Shown here one piece after another: positions 1 through 8,790 of a DNA stretch of 64,000 nucleotides. This DNA is from an uncultured Lachnospiraceae bacterium (GTDB lineage Bacteria; Bacillota; Clostridia; Lachnospirales; Lachnospiraceae): the NCBI GenBank assembly GCA_947626435.1, contig CANQSB010000001.1, forward strand, positions 248,001 to 312,000. Direction: 5' to 3'. A program made the position numbers and the translations under genes. The notes below the pieces were generated by a model. It was given only the letters and a program-made list of their open reading frames with translations. It ran no database searches and was not told the origin of the DNA. Every line of letters starts with the position of its first letter. The first letter of the stretch is position 1.

Positions 1-1
1 T

Positions 2-1177
2 TATAAATACACATATTTTATAATCGACAATTTAAACAAATATGCAGGTCTTTCATTTTCAATTGATACCATCCTAGTTCCTGCCGGAATCAGTTTTATC
101 ACATTTCAGCAGATTGCTTTTTTAGTTGACATATACAGGGGAAAAATAACAGAGCTTTCTTTGGGAGATTATCTATTTTATATCAGCTATTTCCCAAAGC
201 TGCTTCAAGGCCCAATTACGGGCTATAGCGTATTGGTATCACAAATCAATGAACCCCAAAATAAAAAAATCAACACAGAAAACCTTTCTTACGGATTATG
301 GCTGTTTGCGACCGGACTGGTCAGGAAAATACTTCTGTCAGACGTATTATCCAAGGCTGTGGCGTGGGGATACGGCATGTCTGTCAGTGACATGACCTTT
401 GCCGACACATTATTAGTGTCCGTATGCTTTACTCTCCAAATTTATTTTGATTTCAGCGGTTACAGCCACATGGCGCTTGGCATTTCAAAAATGCTGAATC
501 TTAATCTGCCTGACAACTTCGATACGCCATACATAAGCACTTCCATAATTGAATTTTGGAAAAAGTGGCATATATCACTGACTAGCTTTCTCAGAGAATA
601 TATATATTTCCCCTTAGGAGGAAGTCGAAAGGGAAAAACGAGAACGTATATTAACACAATGCTCGTATTCCTCATAAGCGGCTTATGGCATGGCGCTTCA
701 TGGAACTATGTGATTTGGGGAGGCATGCACGGACTCGCCCAATGCCTAAACAGAGCGTTTGACAGGCAATGGCAGAAAGTCCATGCTATTATACGCTGGG
801 CGTTAACCTTTTTGTTCGTAGATATCGCTTGGATATTTTTCAGAGCTTCAACGGTATCTCAAGCCTGTTCATTCGTGCAGAAAATATTTAAACCCGACAA
901 ATTAGGTATAAGCGAAGAATTTCTAAATTGTTTTGACTTGCCGGAAGTTGAGTTTTTGGCGGACAGCTTTCCTGCTTTCGGGACATTTATCGGCAGATAC
1001 CCCGCCTTTATAATGTCCGTATTTCTTATATTATGCTTCATATTATGCTTAAAAGTAAAAGATAAAGTTGGCAGCTTCAAGCCTACCATAGCTAAGTGTA
1101 TTGTCACTGTCCTGTTATTTTGCTGGTCCGTCGTATCGCTATCGACAGTTGTTGAATTTATTTATGGCGATTTCTAA
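2..1177 (+). CDS. MBOAT-family O-acyltransferase (AlgI/DltB-like), 5' end outside window
   Basis: The frame is already open at base 2 and encodes GISFITFQQIAFLVDIYRG before any start codon, so the gene is truncated by the window edge; 391 residues are visible. Motifs of membrane-bound O-acyltransferases are clear: DFSGYSHMALG, FWKKWHISLTSFLREYIYFPLGG, and the histidine motifs GLWHGASW and GGMHG that hold the proposed catalytic His. Hydrophobic segments recur through the protein, fitting a polytopic membrane enzyme. Family members move acyl (usually acetyl) groups across the membrane onto extracellular polysaccharides or teichoic acids. The next gene, 12 bp downstream behind a strong Shine-Dalgarno site, encodes an SGNH-like partner, the usual pairing. 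The polysaccharide locus converging from the right suggests exopolysaccharide as substrate, but that is inference. Confidence 0.93.
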   Translation, partial: YKYTYFIIDNLNKYAGLSFSIDTILVPAGISFITFQQIAFLVDIYRGKITELSLGDYLFYISYFPKLLQGPITGYSVLVSQINEPQNKKINTENLSYGLWLFATGLVRKILLSDVLSKAVAWGYGMSVSDMTFADTLLVSVCFTLQIYFDFSGYSHMALGISKMLNLNLPDNFDTPYISTSIIEFWKKWHISLTSFLREYIYFPLGGSRKGKTRTYINTMLVFLISGLWHGASWNYVIWGGMHGLAQCLNRAFDRQWQKVHAIIRWALTFLFVDIAWIFFRASTVSQACSFVQKIFKPDKLGISEEFLNCFDLPEVEFLADSFPAFGTFIGRYPAFIMSVFLILCFILCLKVKDKVGSFKPTIAKCIVTVLLFCWSVVSLSTVVEFIYGDF

Positions 1178-1189
1178 GGAGGTATTTTC

Positions 1190-2263
1190 ATGAAAAAAAT
1201 CAGCCATACTACCTATCTGGTCATTTCAATAGCCGGCATACTGCTGTTTTTCGCAGGCTTTGCGGGCATAACAATATTCGTGGACCCATTGTTCCACTAC
1301 CATGCACCGACAAAAAGCCTCCAGTATCCGCTTTATGACGACGTTTACATGGATGATGGCATTGTAAGAAACTTTGATTATGATGCCGTGATTACAGGCT
1401 CATCCATGGCGGCGAATTTCAGAGCGTCACAATTTGACGAACTATTCGGAACACACTCCATAAAGGTGCCTCTGTACGGCGCAAGCTATCATGAAATAAA
1501 CAATCTGCTCGAACAGGCATTTGAACACACAACTAAAATAAATTATGTCGTGCGTGGTTTGGATTCCACAATGCTTATCAATGACAAAGACATCACATAC
1601 AACGAAAACCCGCCATTGTACTTATATGACGACAACCCCTTTAATGATGTCGAATACGTACTGAATAAGGACATTTATTTCAAATTCACTTCATACGTCT
1701 TTACGTTTATGAAGCTCGGCGGCAAAACTACCAATTTTGACACCTATAAGAATTATTCCGGCAATTACGAGAATAATCCCACGAAACTGAAAAATGATTA
1801 CGTGGAAAAAAGAGAACCCAAAAATGAAAATTCTGAACAACTGACCGATTATGATATACAGATGCTTACCGAAAATCTTGAGCAAAATGTCCTTAAGCTG
1901 GTTAAGGATAATCCGGACACAGAGTTTTATCTGTTTTTTCCACCTTACAGCATACTGTGTTTCGATGACTGGAAACAGCGCGGACTACTAGACAAAACGC
2001 TTGATGCACACGAAAAAGCGATAGAACTGCTGCTGCCCTATGATAATATACACCTCTACTCTTTTTTTAATCAATTTGAGATGGTATGTGACCTTAGAAA
2101 CTATACAGACACGCTACATTACCGCCAAAATGTATGCGATATCATGTTAAATTCTATGGCAACGCAACAAGGCTTGCTTACGCAGGACAATTACATGGCT
2201 TATATGGCACAAATACGTTATTTTTATAATGAATTAGACTATGAAGGTTTCCTTTTTGACTAA
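1190..2263 (+). CDS. Membrane-anchored SGNH-hydrolase-like protein, probable acylation partner of MBOAT
   Basis: 357 residues. An N-terminal hydrophobic segment (about residues 8-30) suggests a membrane anchor with the rest outside the cell. The block DAVITGSSMAANFRASQFDE resembles the GDS/GTS nucleophile region of DltD/AlgJ-type SGNH proteins, and DTLHY near residue 308 could carry the Asp-x-x-His pair. The start is well supported by AAGGAGG ending 7 bases before ATG. Pairing with an MBOAT protein is the standard arrangement for extracytoplasmic O-acetylation systems. The assignment rests on the GSS block, topology and neighbour rather than overall recognition. The stop lies 6 bp from the stop of a convergent glycosyltransferase gene, and I see no terminator in the gap. 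Confidence 0.8.
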   Translation: MKKISHTTYLVISIAGILLFFAGFAGITIFVDPLFHYHAPTKSLQYPLYDDVYMDDGIVRNFDYDAVITGSSMAANFRASQFDELFGTHSIKVPLYGASYHEINNLLEQAFEHTTKINYVVRGLDSTMLINDKDITYNENPPLYLYDDNPFNDVEYVLNKDIYFKFTSYVFTFMKLGGKTTNFDTYKNYSGNYENNPTKLKNDYVEKREPKNENSEQLTDYDIQMLTENLEQNVLKLVKDNPDTEFYLFFPPYSILCFDDWKQRGLLDKTLDAHEKAIELLLPYDNIHLYSFFNQFEMVCDLRNYTDTLHYRQNVCDIMLNSMATQQGLLTQDNYMAYMAQIRYFYNELDYEGFLFD

Positions 2264-2269
2264 CAGCTT

Positions 2270-3478
2270 TCAAGCTTGCCTTCTGGTATATTCATATCCT
2301 TTCCTCGGAGCAATTATCGGTGCAGGGCTTAGTGGACCACTTTTTTGTACTCTAAGCTCTCCGCATAATAGCCCTTCACAAAAATTATAAAGCCGCTCCG
2401 CCGCCTCTTTTGGAGTCCATTCACCCGTTATAGTATTGTATGCGTTAACGCCAAGCCTGCGCCGTAGTTCCTCATCTCTACAAAGTTCAACCACCTGCCG
2501 CCTAAACTCAATAAAATTTCCGGTCCTATACACCACCCCATTCCGCCCATGCCTCACCAAAAACGGCACCGCCCCTATCCCATGTCCCGCAACCACCGCG
2601 CATGCACTGTTCATAGCCTCATTCAGCACTGCCCCCCAGCCTTCAAGATAATTGCTCGTAAAAAGAAAAATATCGGCATTTTCCATAAATCGCCGTACCT
2701 CACTTGGCGGCTTAAAACCATGAAAAGTGACGCAATCATCCAACCCATACTTTTCCGCCAGCCTGCAAAGCCCACCCTCAAGCTCTCCCCCGCCAACCAT
2801 ATCCAGATGAAAGCATATGCCCTTTTTCTTTAGATACTTTGCCACCCTAATCGCATATTCAGGATGCTTAAGCTTCAAAAACCTCCCCGCCCACAAAAGC
2901 CGCACCTGTACATTGCCACCACCGTCAACATGGCGCTTTTTCAAGAACAGCTCATCAAGGTCATATTCGTATGCTTCCGGAAAATACCCCCACACATATT
3001 TTTTGTTCGGATATGCCTTTACTATATTAAAATCCGATGCCACATACGCCCCATGGCAGAGCAGGTACACCTGCGCGTCGGCATACTGCGTGTGGTCTTC
3101 ATACTTCTTTTTTCTGCCGCGCGGCGATATTGATTTCCACTGACCCTCACGGTAAAGCCTCTCGCTCGCGCGTATCACTATCTTCCCTGCATTCAGCCGC
3201 GGCTTGATATAGCTCTCGTCCTCCACTCCGCCAAACACCACGACGTCACTATCCATAATCAGCTCCTTGCACGCCTTTTCGTCCTTTTGATAAAGCCTCA
3301 GATAGGGGATGTCGCTGACCTCGCTCCCCCACCCCATCTTTACCCTGTCCTCCTCCATCTCGTATATCTGGACAAACACAAATCTTTCGCCAAGCATTTT
3401 GTAAAGCTCGTTTGACATAGGTATCTGGTGATGATTTATATAATTTGACACTATCGTTAATGTAAAGCCTTTATTCAT
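2270..3478 (-). CDS. Glycosyltransferase family 4 (GT-B fold)
   Basis: 402 residues when started at the ATG at 3478, giving MNKGFTLTIVSNYINHHQIP. A longer open frame upstream runs into the preceding gene and reads as Arg/Cys-rich non-coding sequence, so it is rejected. The C-terminal half holds the GT4 nucleotide-sugar site: LLWAGRFLKLKHPEYAIRVA, the FHGF strand, and the E-x7-E motif EGWGAVLNE. No signal peptide is present, so it acts at the inner face of the membrane. The gene overlaps the stop of the preceding GT4 gene by 8 bp (ATGAATAA), implying translational coupling. It is the last gene of the polysaccharide locus. Acceptor and sugar cannot be read from sequence. Confidence 0.9.
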   Translation of the reverse strand: MNKGFTLTIVSNYINHHQIPMSNELYKMLGERFVFVQIYEMEEDRVKMGWGSEVSDIPYLRLYQKDEKACKELIMDSDVVVFGGVEDESYIKPRLNAGKIVIRASERLYREGQWKSISPRGRKKKYEDHTQYADAQVYLLCHGAYVASDFNIVKAYPNKKYVWGYFPEAYEYDLDELFLKKRHVDGGGNVQVRLLWAGRFLKLKHPEYAIRVAKYLKKKGICFHLDMVGGGELEGGLCRLAEKYGLDDCVTFHGFKPPSEVRRFMENADIFLFTSNYLEGWGAVLNEAMNSACAVVAGHGIGAVPFLVRHGRNGVVYRTGNFIEFRRQVVELCRDEELRRRLGVNAYNTITGEWTPKEAAERLYNFCEGLLCGELRVQKSGPLSPAPIIAPRKGYEYTRRQA

Positions 3479-4784
3479 TACCGCTCCTGCCCGTGAGAAT
3501 TTCATTGTAAATTTCCAGCAGCCTCCTGTAATTTTTCTCCGCATCATGCGTGCCGAGCGCGTGCTCTCTGGCGTTTGACGACATCGACATCGCAAGCTTG
3601 TCGTCCTCAAATATGCGCAAAATCGCCTCCTCAAGCTCCACAGGCTTGTTGGCGCGATACAGTATGCCGTCCCTGCGGTTTGTCAGCAGGTTGTGTATGC
3701 CGCCCACATCCGCAGCAACCGTCGGCACTCCCAAAAGCATCGCCTCACCCACGGAATTCGGCGAATTTTCTATAGCCGACGGGCATACGAAAACATGTGA
3801 CTTTAACATTCTCGCGCACATTTTGTCGGCGTTTAACCGTCCCGTAAACTTGACGTGCTTTTCGAGCTTATTGCGCTTGATTTGCCCAAGCAGATATTTG
3901 CCATAGCCTGAAAGCTTAATTTTATCCTTCAGGCTGTCATTCGCCGTAATTATGTCGCCCGCAACATAAAGCATGGCATCCTCGTGCTCTTCAATAATAT
4001 CGGGCAAAATGTCGAGCACATAGTGAAGCCCCTTTATCGGATAATTGCCCTGGCTTAAAAATAACGAGTGGTGTTCAATCTGGTCTATATTCCATGAATC
4101 CGTATAAAATTCAGCCCGCAGCGTTTCGTTCATAAAATAATATTTCGCGTTCGGCGCAAGCTTCTTTGTCATCTCCCTGTCAAAATCCGTCCTGCCCGTC
4201 ACATTTCCGACAAGCGAGAGCGCCTCCTTTTCATATTCGCCGCGCTTTCTGAATTTAGCCTGCTGTTCAAAGAGCCCGTCCTTCTTTAGTATATCCCTAA
4301 ACGTCTTTTTCTTTTGCGCCTCATAAGGCAAATCCGCCATATACACATCAGCTATCGCGCTGCAAAGCCCCTGTATGCCTATAAGCGTCCTGTCATACCT
4401 GTTAAACGCCTTGACGCATGCAAGGGTATGGGGATATTCCGTGCCAAATATATGTATAACATCCGGTATGAAATCCTTTATCACGGCATCAAGACGCCTT
4501 TCAAGCTCAACGTCATAATTTTCCGGATGTACCGTATCCTCCTTAAAAACATAGTAATCAATACCGTCCGCCTTTCCCTTTACGAAAAGAGCCTTATCTC
4601 CTTTCAAGGCATCAAGCGGCTTGTCAGTCGGGAAGCAAATAGCAAGTGTTATGTTATTTTGCTCTTTATTTTCGGACATTTTATCGGCAAGACCTGAAAT
4701 CCACCCCTCCTTTACGACTATCCTCTGTCCCAAGCTCTTTGCGATAAAAGGCAGCATAATGTTGCATAACCACAAAATTTTCAT
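3471..4784 (-). CDS. Glycosyltransferase family 4 (GT-B fold)
   Basis: 437 residues starting MKILWLCNIMLPFIAKSLGQ, a typical GT4 N-terminal beta strand followed by a loop. The donor-binding domain carries LFLSQGNYPIKGLHYVLDIL, FTGRLNADKM and the E-x7-E motif ENSPNSVGE followed by GVPTVAADVGG. It is a cytoplasmic sugar transferase that should add one residue to the lipid-linked repeat unit. It is coupled to the following GT4 gene by an 8-bp overlap. The 66-bp gap to the preceding GT2 gene holds no clear terminator, so it probably belongs to the same transcript. Donor and linkage are unknown. Confidence 0.9.
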   Translation of the reverse strand: MKILWLCNIMLPFIAKSLGQRIVVKEGWISGLADKMSENKEQNNITLAICFPTDKPLDALKGDKALFVKGKADGIDYYVFKEDTVHPENYDVELERRLDAVIKDFIPDVIHIFGTEYPHTLACVKAFNRYDRTLIGIQGLCSAIADVYMADLPYEAQKKKTFRDILKKDGLFEQQAKFRKRGEYEKEALSLVGNVTGRTDFDREMTKKLAPNAKYYFMNETLRAEFYTDSWNIDQIEHHSLFLSQGNYPIKGLHYVLDILPDIIEEHEDAMLYVAGDIITANDSLKDKIKLSGYGKYLLGQIKRNKLEKHVKFTGRLNADKMCARMLKSHVFVCPSAIENSPNSVGEAMLLGVPTVAADVGGIHNLLTNRRDGILYRANKPVELEEAILRIFEDDKLAMSMSSNAREHALGTHDAEKNYRRLLEIYNEILTGRSGNE

Positions 4785-4850
4785 TTACATTCCCCATTTC
4801 AACATATTCTACTTTTAAACATCGGCGAAAGCCCGTTCAAACCGCCACGC

Positions 4851-5720
4851 CTATTTTTTATGCTTATATATAAACGTCTTAAACTTATTATAAACTCCGG
4901 AAAAATATCTGCTCTGAGCCATGGCGCTCCTTAACGGCGACAATGTAAGCAGCATTATCAGCCTATACTTAAATACTTTGCCCCTGCCCATATACTTAAC
5001 CGTTATCTCTCTATGCTGCGCGGCAGAAAGCTTCTTATTCTGTTTAGTCTCCGAATAACCGCCGCCCTCGTATGAGGCAACTATGACCGGCACATAAGCC
5101 GTCTCCGCTTTTTTCTTATAGTAACACCACAAAAAATGCTCATAATCCGCCCTCACGTTATAAGCCGTATTATATCCCCTCTCCTCAAACATTTCCCTGC
5201 GGTAAAAACATGTCTGATGACATGGTACATTTCTATAACATGTGAAATCATTAATCTGCGGAGCTGAATAAATCACGGTTTCAAGTGCTTTATGGTACAT
5301 ATTTCCGTATACGATATCAAGAGTTTTTTTATTTTTGCCTGCCGTCGCATGCATAGAGCTCGTTATTTTATCCGTATTTTCTCTGTCCGTGCATATGCCA
5401 AGTGTTATTTTATCCAACACCGTCCTGTCATACAAGCTGTCACCCGCGTTGAGAAACAAAATATACTCCCCCGCCGCAAGTTTCACAGCCTCATTCATGG
5501 CATCATATATGCCCTTATCCTTTCGGACATATATATGAAGCCTCCCGTCAGAACACTTCTCCCTAAGTCTTTCCACGGAGCCGTCCTTTGAGCCACCGTC
5601 CTTGACAATTATCTCATATCCCCCATATTCCTGAGCCAGCACGCTCTCCACCGTGCCTATTAGCCTGTCGCCCGCATCAAGGCACACGACTATAATACTA
5701 TAAAAAACCGGATAATCCAT
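4851..5720 (-). CDS. Glycosyltransferase family 2 (GT-A fold)
   Basis: 289 residues. I start it at the ATG at 5720 because GGGGGA lies 4 bases upstream; an in-frame ATG 12 bp earlier (5732) has no usable ribosome site at the right distance. The N-terminus YSIIVVCLDAGDRLIGTVES, the VKDGGSKDGS nucleotide-binding turn and the LNAGDSL acidic motif (the DXD equivalent) are typical of GT2. The protein is cytoplasmic with a basic C-terminal tail that may touch the membrane. It probably adds a sugar to the polysaccharide repeat. Sugar specificity cannot be predicted. Confidence 0.9.
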   Translation of the reverse strand: MDYPVFYSIIVVCLDAGDRLIGTVESVLAQEYGGYEIIVKDGGSKDGSVERLREKCSDGRLHIYVRKDKGIYDAMNEAVKLAAGEYILFLNAGDSLYDRTVLDKITLGICTDRENTDKITSSMHATAGKNKKTLDIVYGNMYHKALETVIYSAPQINDFTCYRNVPCHQTCFYRREMFEERGYNTAYNVRADYEHFLWCYYKKKAETAYVPVIVASYEGGGYSETKQNKKLSAAQHREITVKYMGRGKVFKYRLIMLLTLSPLRSAMAQSRYFSGVYNKFKTFIYKHKK

Positions 5721-5777
5721 GAAATCCCCCATGCCGCCTAGCGCCTTAGAAGCATTTTTAACGCTTTCCCGTATAAT

Positions 5778-6905
5778 TTATTCATAAGTATACCTCTCAT
5801 CCGTAAACATCCAGCTCCTGTAAGGCAGCAGCCCTACGCCGTCCCTGTGCGCCTGCAGTAAAAACACTCCAAAATATGCCACGCATACGCACAACACCAC
5901 AAACTTAAACCTCCGCCTCAACGCTTCATCATCAACCATGCTTATCATCAAAGGTACCATCAAAAGCTGTGAAACGCTGAAATAATACGCTATCCTCGTC
6001 ACCACGGGCAAAAAATAGAAAAAAGTACATGCCACAAACGCTAGGATATTTAGCTGCCCGTAAAAGCGAAGCTCTTTTGTTTTCGGATTATCCTTATAAT
6101 GTTTCATAAACCATAAATAAACGCCTAACACCACGCCTATCCTAAGCACGCTTATCACATTCAGGGAATTGTCAAGATAAACCGTGTTCTTATACGAGGG
6201 ATAAAGCGCAAGGGCAATCCGCATCACAAAGCCCCTACCTGCAAGGCATGCCACGCCTAAGACAGTGCCTGCCATTATATAAATTTTTTTCCACTCAAAC
6301 GATGCCGCCCAGTACACGGGAATCACCAGAAGCACCGACTTGTGAAAGAACGAAGCCGCCACAACCACAAACACGAACTTTATCCAGTCACGCTCCAGCA
6401 CATACCTCATCGAATACAGCGCGACCGCAAGCGCCAAATAATACCTCACCGTATTATATGTTTGAAAATAAAGCCCAAGCGTCATAAACAGGAAAAACGA
6501 CTGCCCGAACGAAACGCTCTGGCGGCGCATCGCCTTTAGAAAAATGCACAGCGTAACAAACGCGAATACAGCAAACACAAGCTCGTAACATTCAAACCCG
6601 ACAAGCCCATATATTAACCTTACCAAAACATTAAATCCCGCTTCAGTTACGACATAGCCGCCCACATAAGCCTCATGCGCAGTCTGCGTATACTGCCCGT
6701 AATCGTTTCCTATCCCAAACCTAAGCGCCGAGCAGGCAAAAAGTATAGCGAATATCCCGCCCAAAAGCAGCCTGTCAAACGCGCTTTCCCTGGTGCGCCT
6801 GCCATTTACAAAATCATACTCCTCCCTCACGCCTACGCCCATCGCCATAGCGCACGTTACTGATGCAATTATCAGGTAAAAGATTATGGACAATGCTCTG
6901 CTCAA
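5778..6905 (-). CDS. EpsG-family polysaccharide polymerase (Wzy-like membrane protein)
   Basis: 375 residues, almost entirely hydrophobic, with about ten predicted membrane spans. The region SALRFGIGNDYGQYTQTAHE followed by TEAGFNVLVRLIYGLVGFEC matches the EpsG layout (a conserved polar loop after the second span), and TYNTVRYYLALAVALYSMRY is the matching central motif. EpsG/Wzy proteins join lipid-linked repeat units at the outer face of the membrane. The start is probably the TTG at 6905 behind GGAGG, with moderate certainty. With the Wzz-like gene and the initiating transferase nearby, it makes this a Wzx/Wzy-type locus, although no flippase gene is visible here. Confidence 0.85.
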   Translation of the reverse strand: MSRALSIIFYLIIASVTCAMAMGVGVREEYDFVNGRRTRESAFDRLLLGGIFAILFACSALRFGIGNDYGQYTQTAHEAYVGGYVVTEAGFNVLVRLIYGLVGFECYELVFAVFAFVTLCIFLKAMRRQSVSFGQSFFLFMTLGLYFQTYNTVRYYLALAVALYSMRYVLERDWIKFVFVVVAASFFHKSVLLVIPVYWAASFEWKKIYIMAGTVLGVACLAGRGFVMRIALALYPSYKNTVYLDNSLNVISVLRIGVVLGVYLWFMKHYKDNPKTKELRFYGQLNILAFVACTFFYFLPVVTRIAYYFSVSQLLMVPLMISMVDDEALRRRFKFVVLCVCVAYFGVFLLQAHRDGVGLLPYRSWMFTDERYTYE

Positions 6906-6920
6906 CGCGCGTCAGCCTCC

Positions 6921-7718
6921 TCATTTAAACTGCTTTACCGAATCAATCCCCTTTTTCATCAGGCGAAGCGCCGCCTTTTTAGGTATCTCCGCACACATCT
7001 CATTCCCATGTACGGCTATAAACCTCATCGCCATAGGATAAGCAAGCCTGCCATAAAGATAATGGTAAAGCACACCCCTGTCGATAAAAAATTTCTCAGT
7101 GTAGCCGTTAAACCATGTTGATTCCCTCTCCCTTTCATACCCGAGCTCGACCGGAACGGCGTACACTTTCAGCCCATGGCTTAGGCAATCCTTCAAAAAC
7201 AGGCTGTCCTCCCCGTTGCTGTATTTTGCCCCGCCGCCAAACAGGAGCGAAAAAGTGACGTTTGCCGCCACCAGCTTCTCACGCTTTACGGCAAAGGAAT
7301 ATGTCGGATAGCGCCCCGCGTTCCATATATGAACTCTGTGGTATCTTCTCGTATAGTATGTAGCGCGGCTGTCCGCCACCCTCATATTAAACAGCAGAAA
7401 ATCCGCCTCAGGATGCTCCTTAAACTGATTCAGGACCTTTTCCTCATATCCGCTGTTGTAAACTATATCCTCGTCGGCAAAAAGCACGATGTCGCCGCTT
7501 GCGCGCATGAGCGCGTTGTTCCTGCTGAGTCCCACGCCCCGCTCGTCAAAGCTGTAACACTTGACCTGCTTTCTGCCCGTCTTGCAGCTCCTCTCGTACT
7601 CCCTGTAGCCAAAATGCTCCGTCTGATTAATTATTATCGCGTCGCTCTCAAGCCCCATGCGCTCCGCCAACGTAAAAATATCCTCGTTCACAGCCGATAT
7701 CAATACCTGTAATCTCAT
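6921..7718 (-). CDS. Glycosyltransferase family 2-like protein
   Basis: 265 residues from the ATG at 7718, which sits behind GGAGGTAGGT. The open frame extends upstream into the neighbouring gene but reads as non-coding there. The N-terminus MRLQVLISAVNEDIFTLAER is a shortened GT2 nucleotide-binding strand. ERGVGLSRNNALMRASGDIV with FADEDIVY is the GT2 donor-site region, including an acidic DED in place of DXD. A later GGGAKYSNGEDSLFLKDCL matches the acceptor-side acidic motif. The gene follows the Wzz-like gene after 4 bp, so translation is probably coupled. Its exact substrate is unknown. Confidence 0.85.
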   Translation of the reverse strand: MRLQVLISAVNEDIFTLAERMGLESDAIIINQTEHFGYREYERSCKTGRKQVKCYSFDERGVGLSRNNALMRASGDIVLFADEDIVYNSGYEEKVLNQFKEHPEADFLLFNMRVADSRATYYTRRYHRVHIWNAGRYPTYSFAVKREKLVAANVTFSLLFGGGAKYSNGEDSLFLKDCLSHGLKVYAVPVELGYERERESTWFNGYTEKFFIDRGVLYHYLYGRLAYPMAMRFIAVHGNEMCAEIPKKAALRLMKKGIDSVKQFK

Positions 7719-7722
7719 CAAC

Positions 7723-8754
7723 CTACCTCCCAAAATACAATCTCGTCCATCCCTTGTCCGCCTCGGCAAGCACCGCTCCCTTAACCTTAAAGCCAAGCAG
7801 CTCAAGCTGATTGATTTCGTCCTCCACGCGCTGCCTGCAGGGCACGCCAAACGGAATGACGAATATTGTTTCCCTTACTCCGCTGCCGCTTTTCCTGTCA
7901 AACGCCTCCATGCATATTTTGTCGTCCAACAGCTTCAGCTCTCCCAGCTTAATTATAAATTCTTTCGCAATCCTGCCGTCAGAGGCATCCGCAAATACAA
8001 GCCTCCCGTCTTCCCCCGACACGCTCATAAGCGCCTCGGCAAGCATTTTTTCCTGCCGCCCGTCCGCGTCATTTTTGTCCGCATAGAGAAGCCCATATGC
8101 AGGCAGCCCAAAATACTTGCGTACATCATCCTTAGTATATACGCAGTCACCCAGGCAAAACCTAAACGCCAGACCAAATATGCCGATACTTAGAAGCGCC
8201 AACGCCCCAAGCAACGCCGCCCGCCAGTAAAAAAATCTCGCCTGCGCCTTTTTTATGCCCAAATCATCTATCAGATAAATACAGTCAAACTCGTCCATCA
8301 CAGTGCCAAAATGCTCAAGTGAAACCCTTAAAGCCTTTTGAACCTTATCCACCGTCTCAGCGTCCGCTCCCTTGACAGTGACCGTCAGATAGCGCACATC
8401 GGACAATATTTCGGCATTTATCATATTTTTGACCGTTTCCCTGTCATAGCCGTCGCCCAGCATGTCCATCACGCCGCACAGTATAAGCTTATCCGCCGCG
8501 ATGACGTCATTCCACGTATAGGCATTATAGTAATCCCTTGCCTCATACCTTCCGTCAGCAAAATCAATGTAATATTCCGTCTCTGATACATACATCGGCG
8601 ATGCCAAATCAACAAAGGCCAAGATCAAATTAAGACCGCTGCCTATTACGGCACCGGTCACAGCCAGCGTCAGCATAAGCGGCAGACGCTTTATAAAGCA
8701 GGTAAGCAGCGCCCTGCTGTCTATTCCCTCGTGCCGTATTGCCTTATCAATCAT
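7723..8754 (-). CDS. Wzz-like polysaccharide co-polymerase / chain-length protein
   Basis: 343 residues from the ATG at 8754; a TTG 24 bp upstream is the alternative. Topology is the diagnostic feature: a first span near residues 24-50 (LMLTLAVTGAVIGSGLNLIL), an extracytoplasmic stretch of about 140 residues, a second span around residues 185-205 (ALLGALALLSIGIFGLAF), then a cytoplasmic C-terminal domain of about 140 residues. This matches Wzz/CapA-type polysaccharide co-polymerases. The C-terminal part lacks a Walker motif, so it is not a fused tyrosine kinase, and no separate kinase gene is present in the window. Sequence identity to canonical Wzz is weak; the call rests on topology and position. 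Confidence 0.68.
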   Translation of the reverse strand: MIDKAIRHEGIDSRALLTCFIKRLPLMLTLAVTGAVIGSGLNLILAFVDLASPMYVSETEYYIDFADGRYEARDYYNAYTWNDVIAADKLILCGVMDMLGDGYDRETVKNMINAEILSDVRYLTVTVKGADAETVDKVQKALRVSLEHFGTVMDEFDCIYLIDDLGIKKAQARFFYWRAALLGALALLSIGIFGLAFRFCLGDCVYTKDDVRKYFGLPAYGLLYADKNDADGRQEKMLAEALMSVSGEDGRLVFADASDGRIAKEFIIKLGELKLLDDKICMEAFDRKSGSGVRETIFVIPFGVPCRQRVEDEINQLELLGFKVKGAVLAEADKGWTRLYFGR

Positions 8755-8790
8755 TTTTATACCCCTTGTCCTCCACAACGGACACCCAAA

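Noticed and set aside
3479-3634. N-terminal extension of the last glycosyltransferase (Arg/Cys-rich residues)
   Set aside because: It overlaps the preceding gene and lacks a ribosome site; the ATG at 3478 is followed at once by the family fold.
7693-7700. GCCGATAT resembling a sigma-D -10 element
   Set aside because: It lies inside a glycosyltransferase gene, on the non-coding strand, with no TAAA at the right distance and no gene in that direction.
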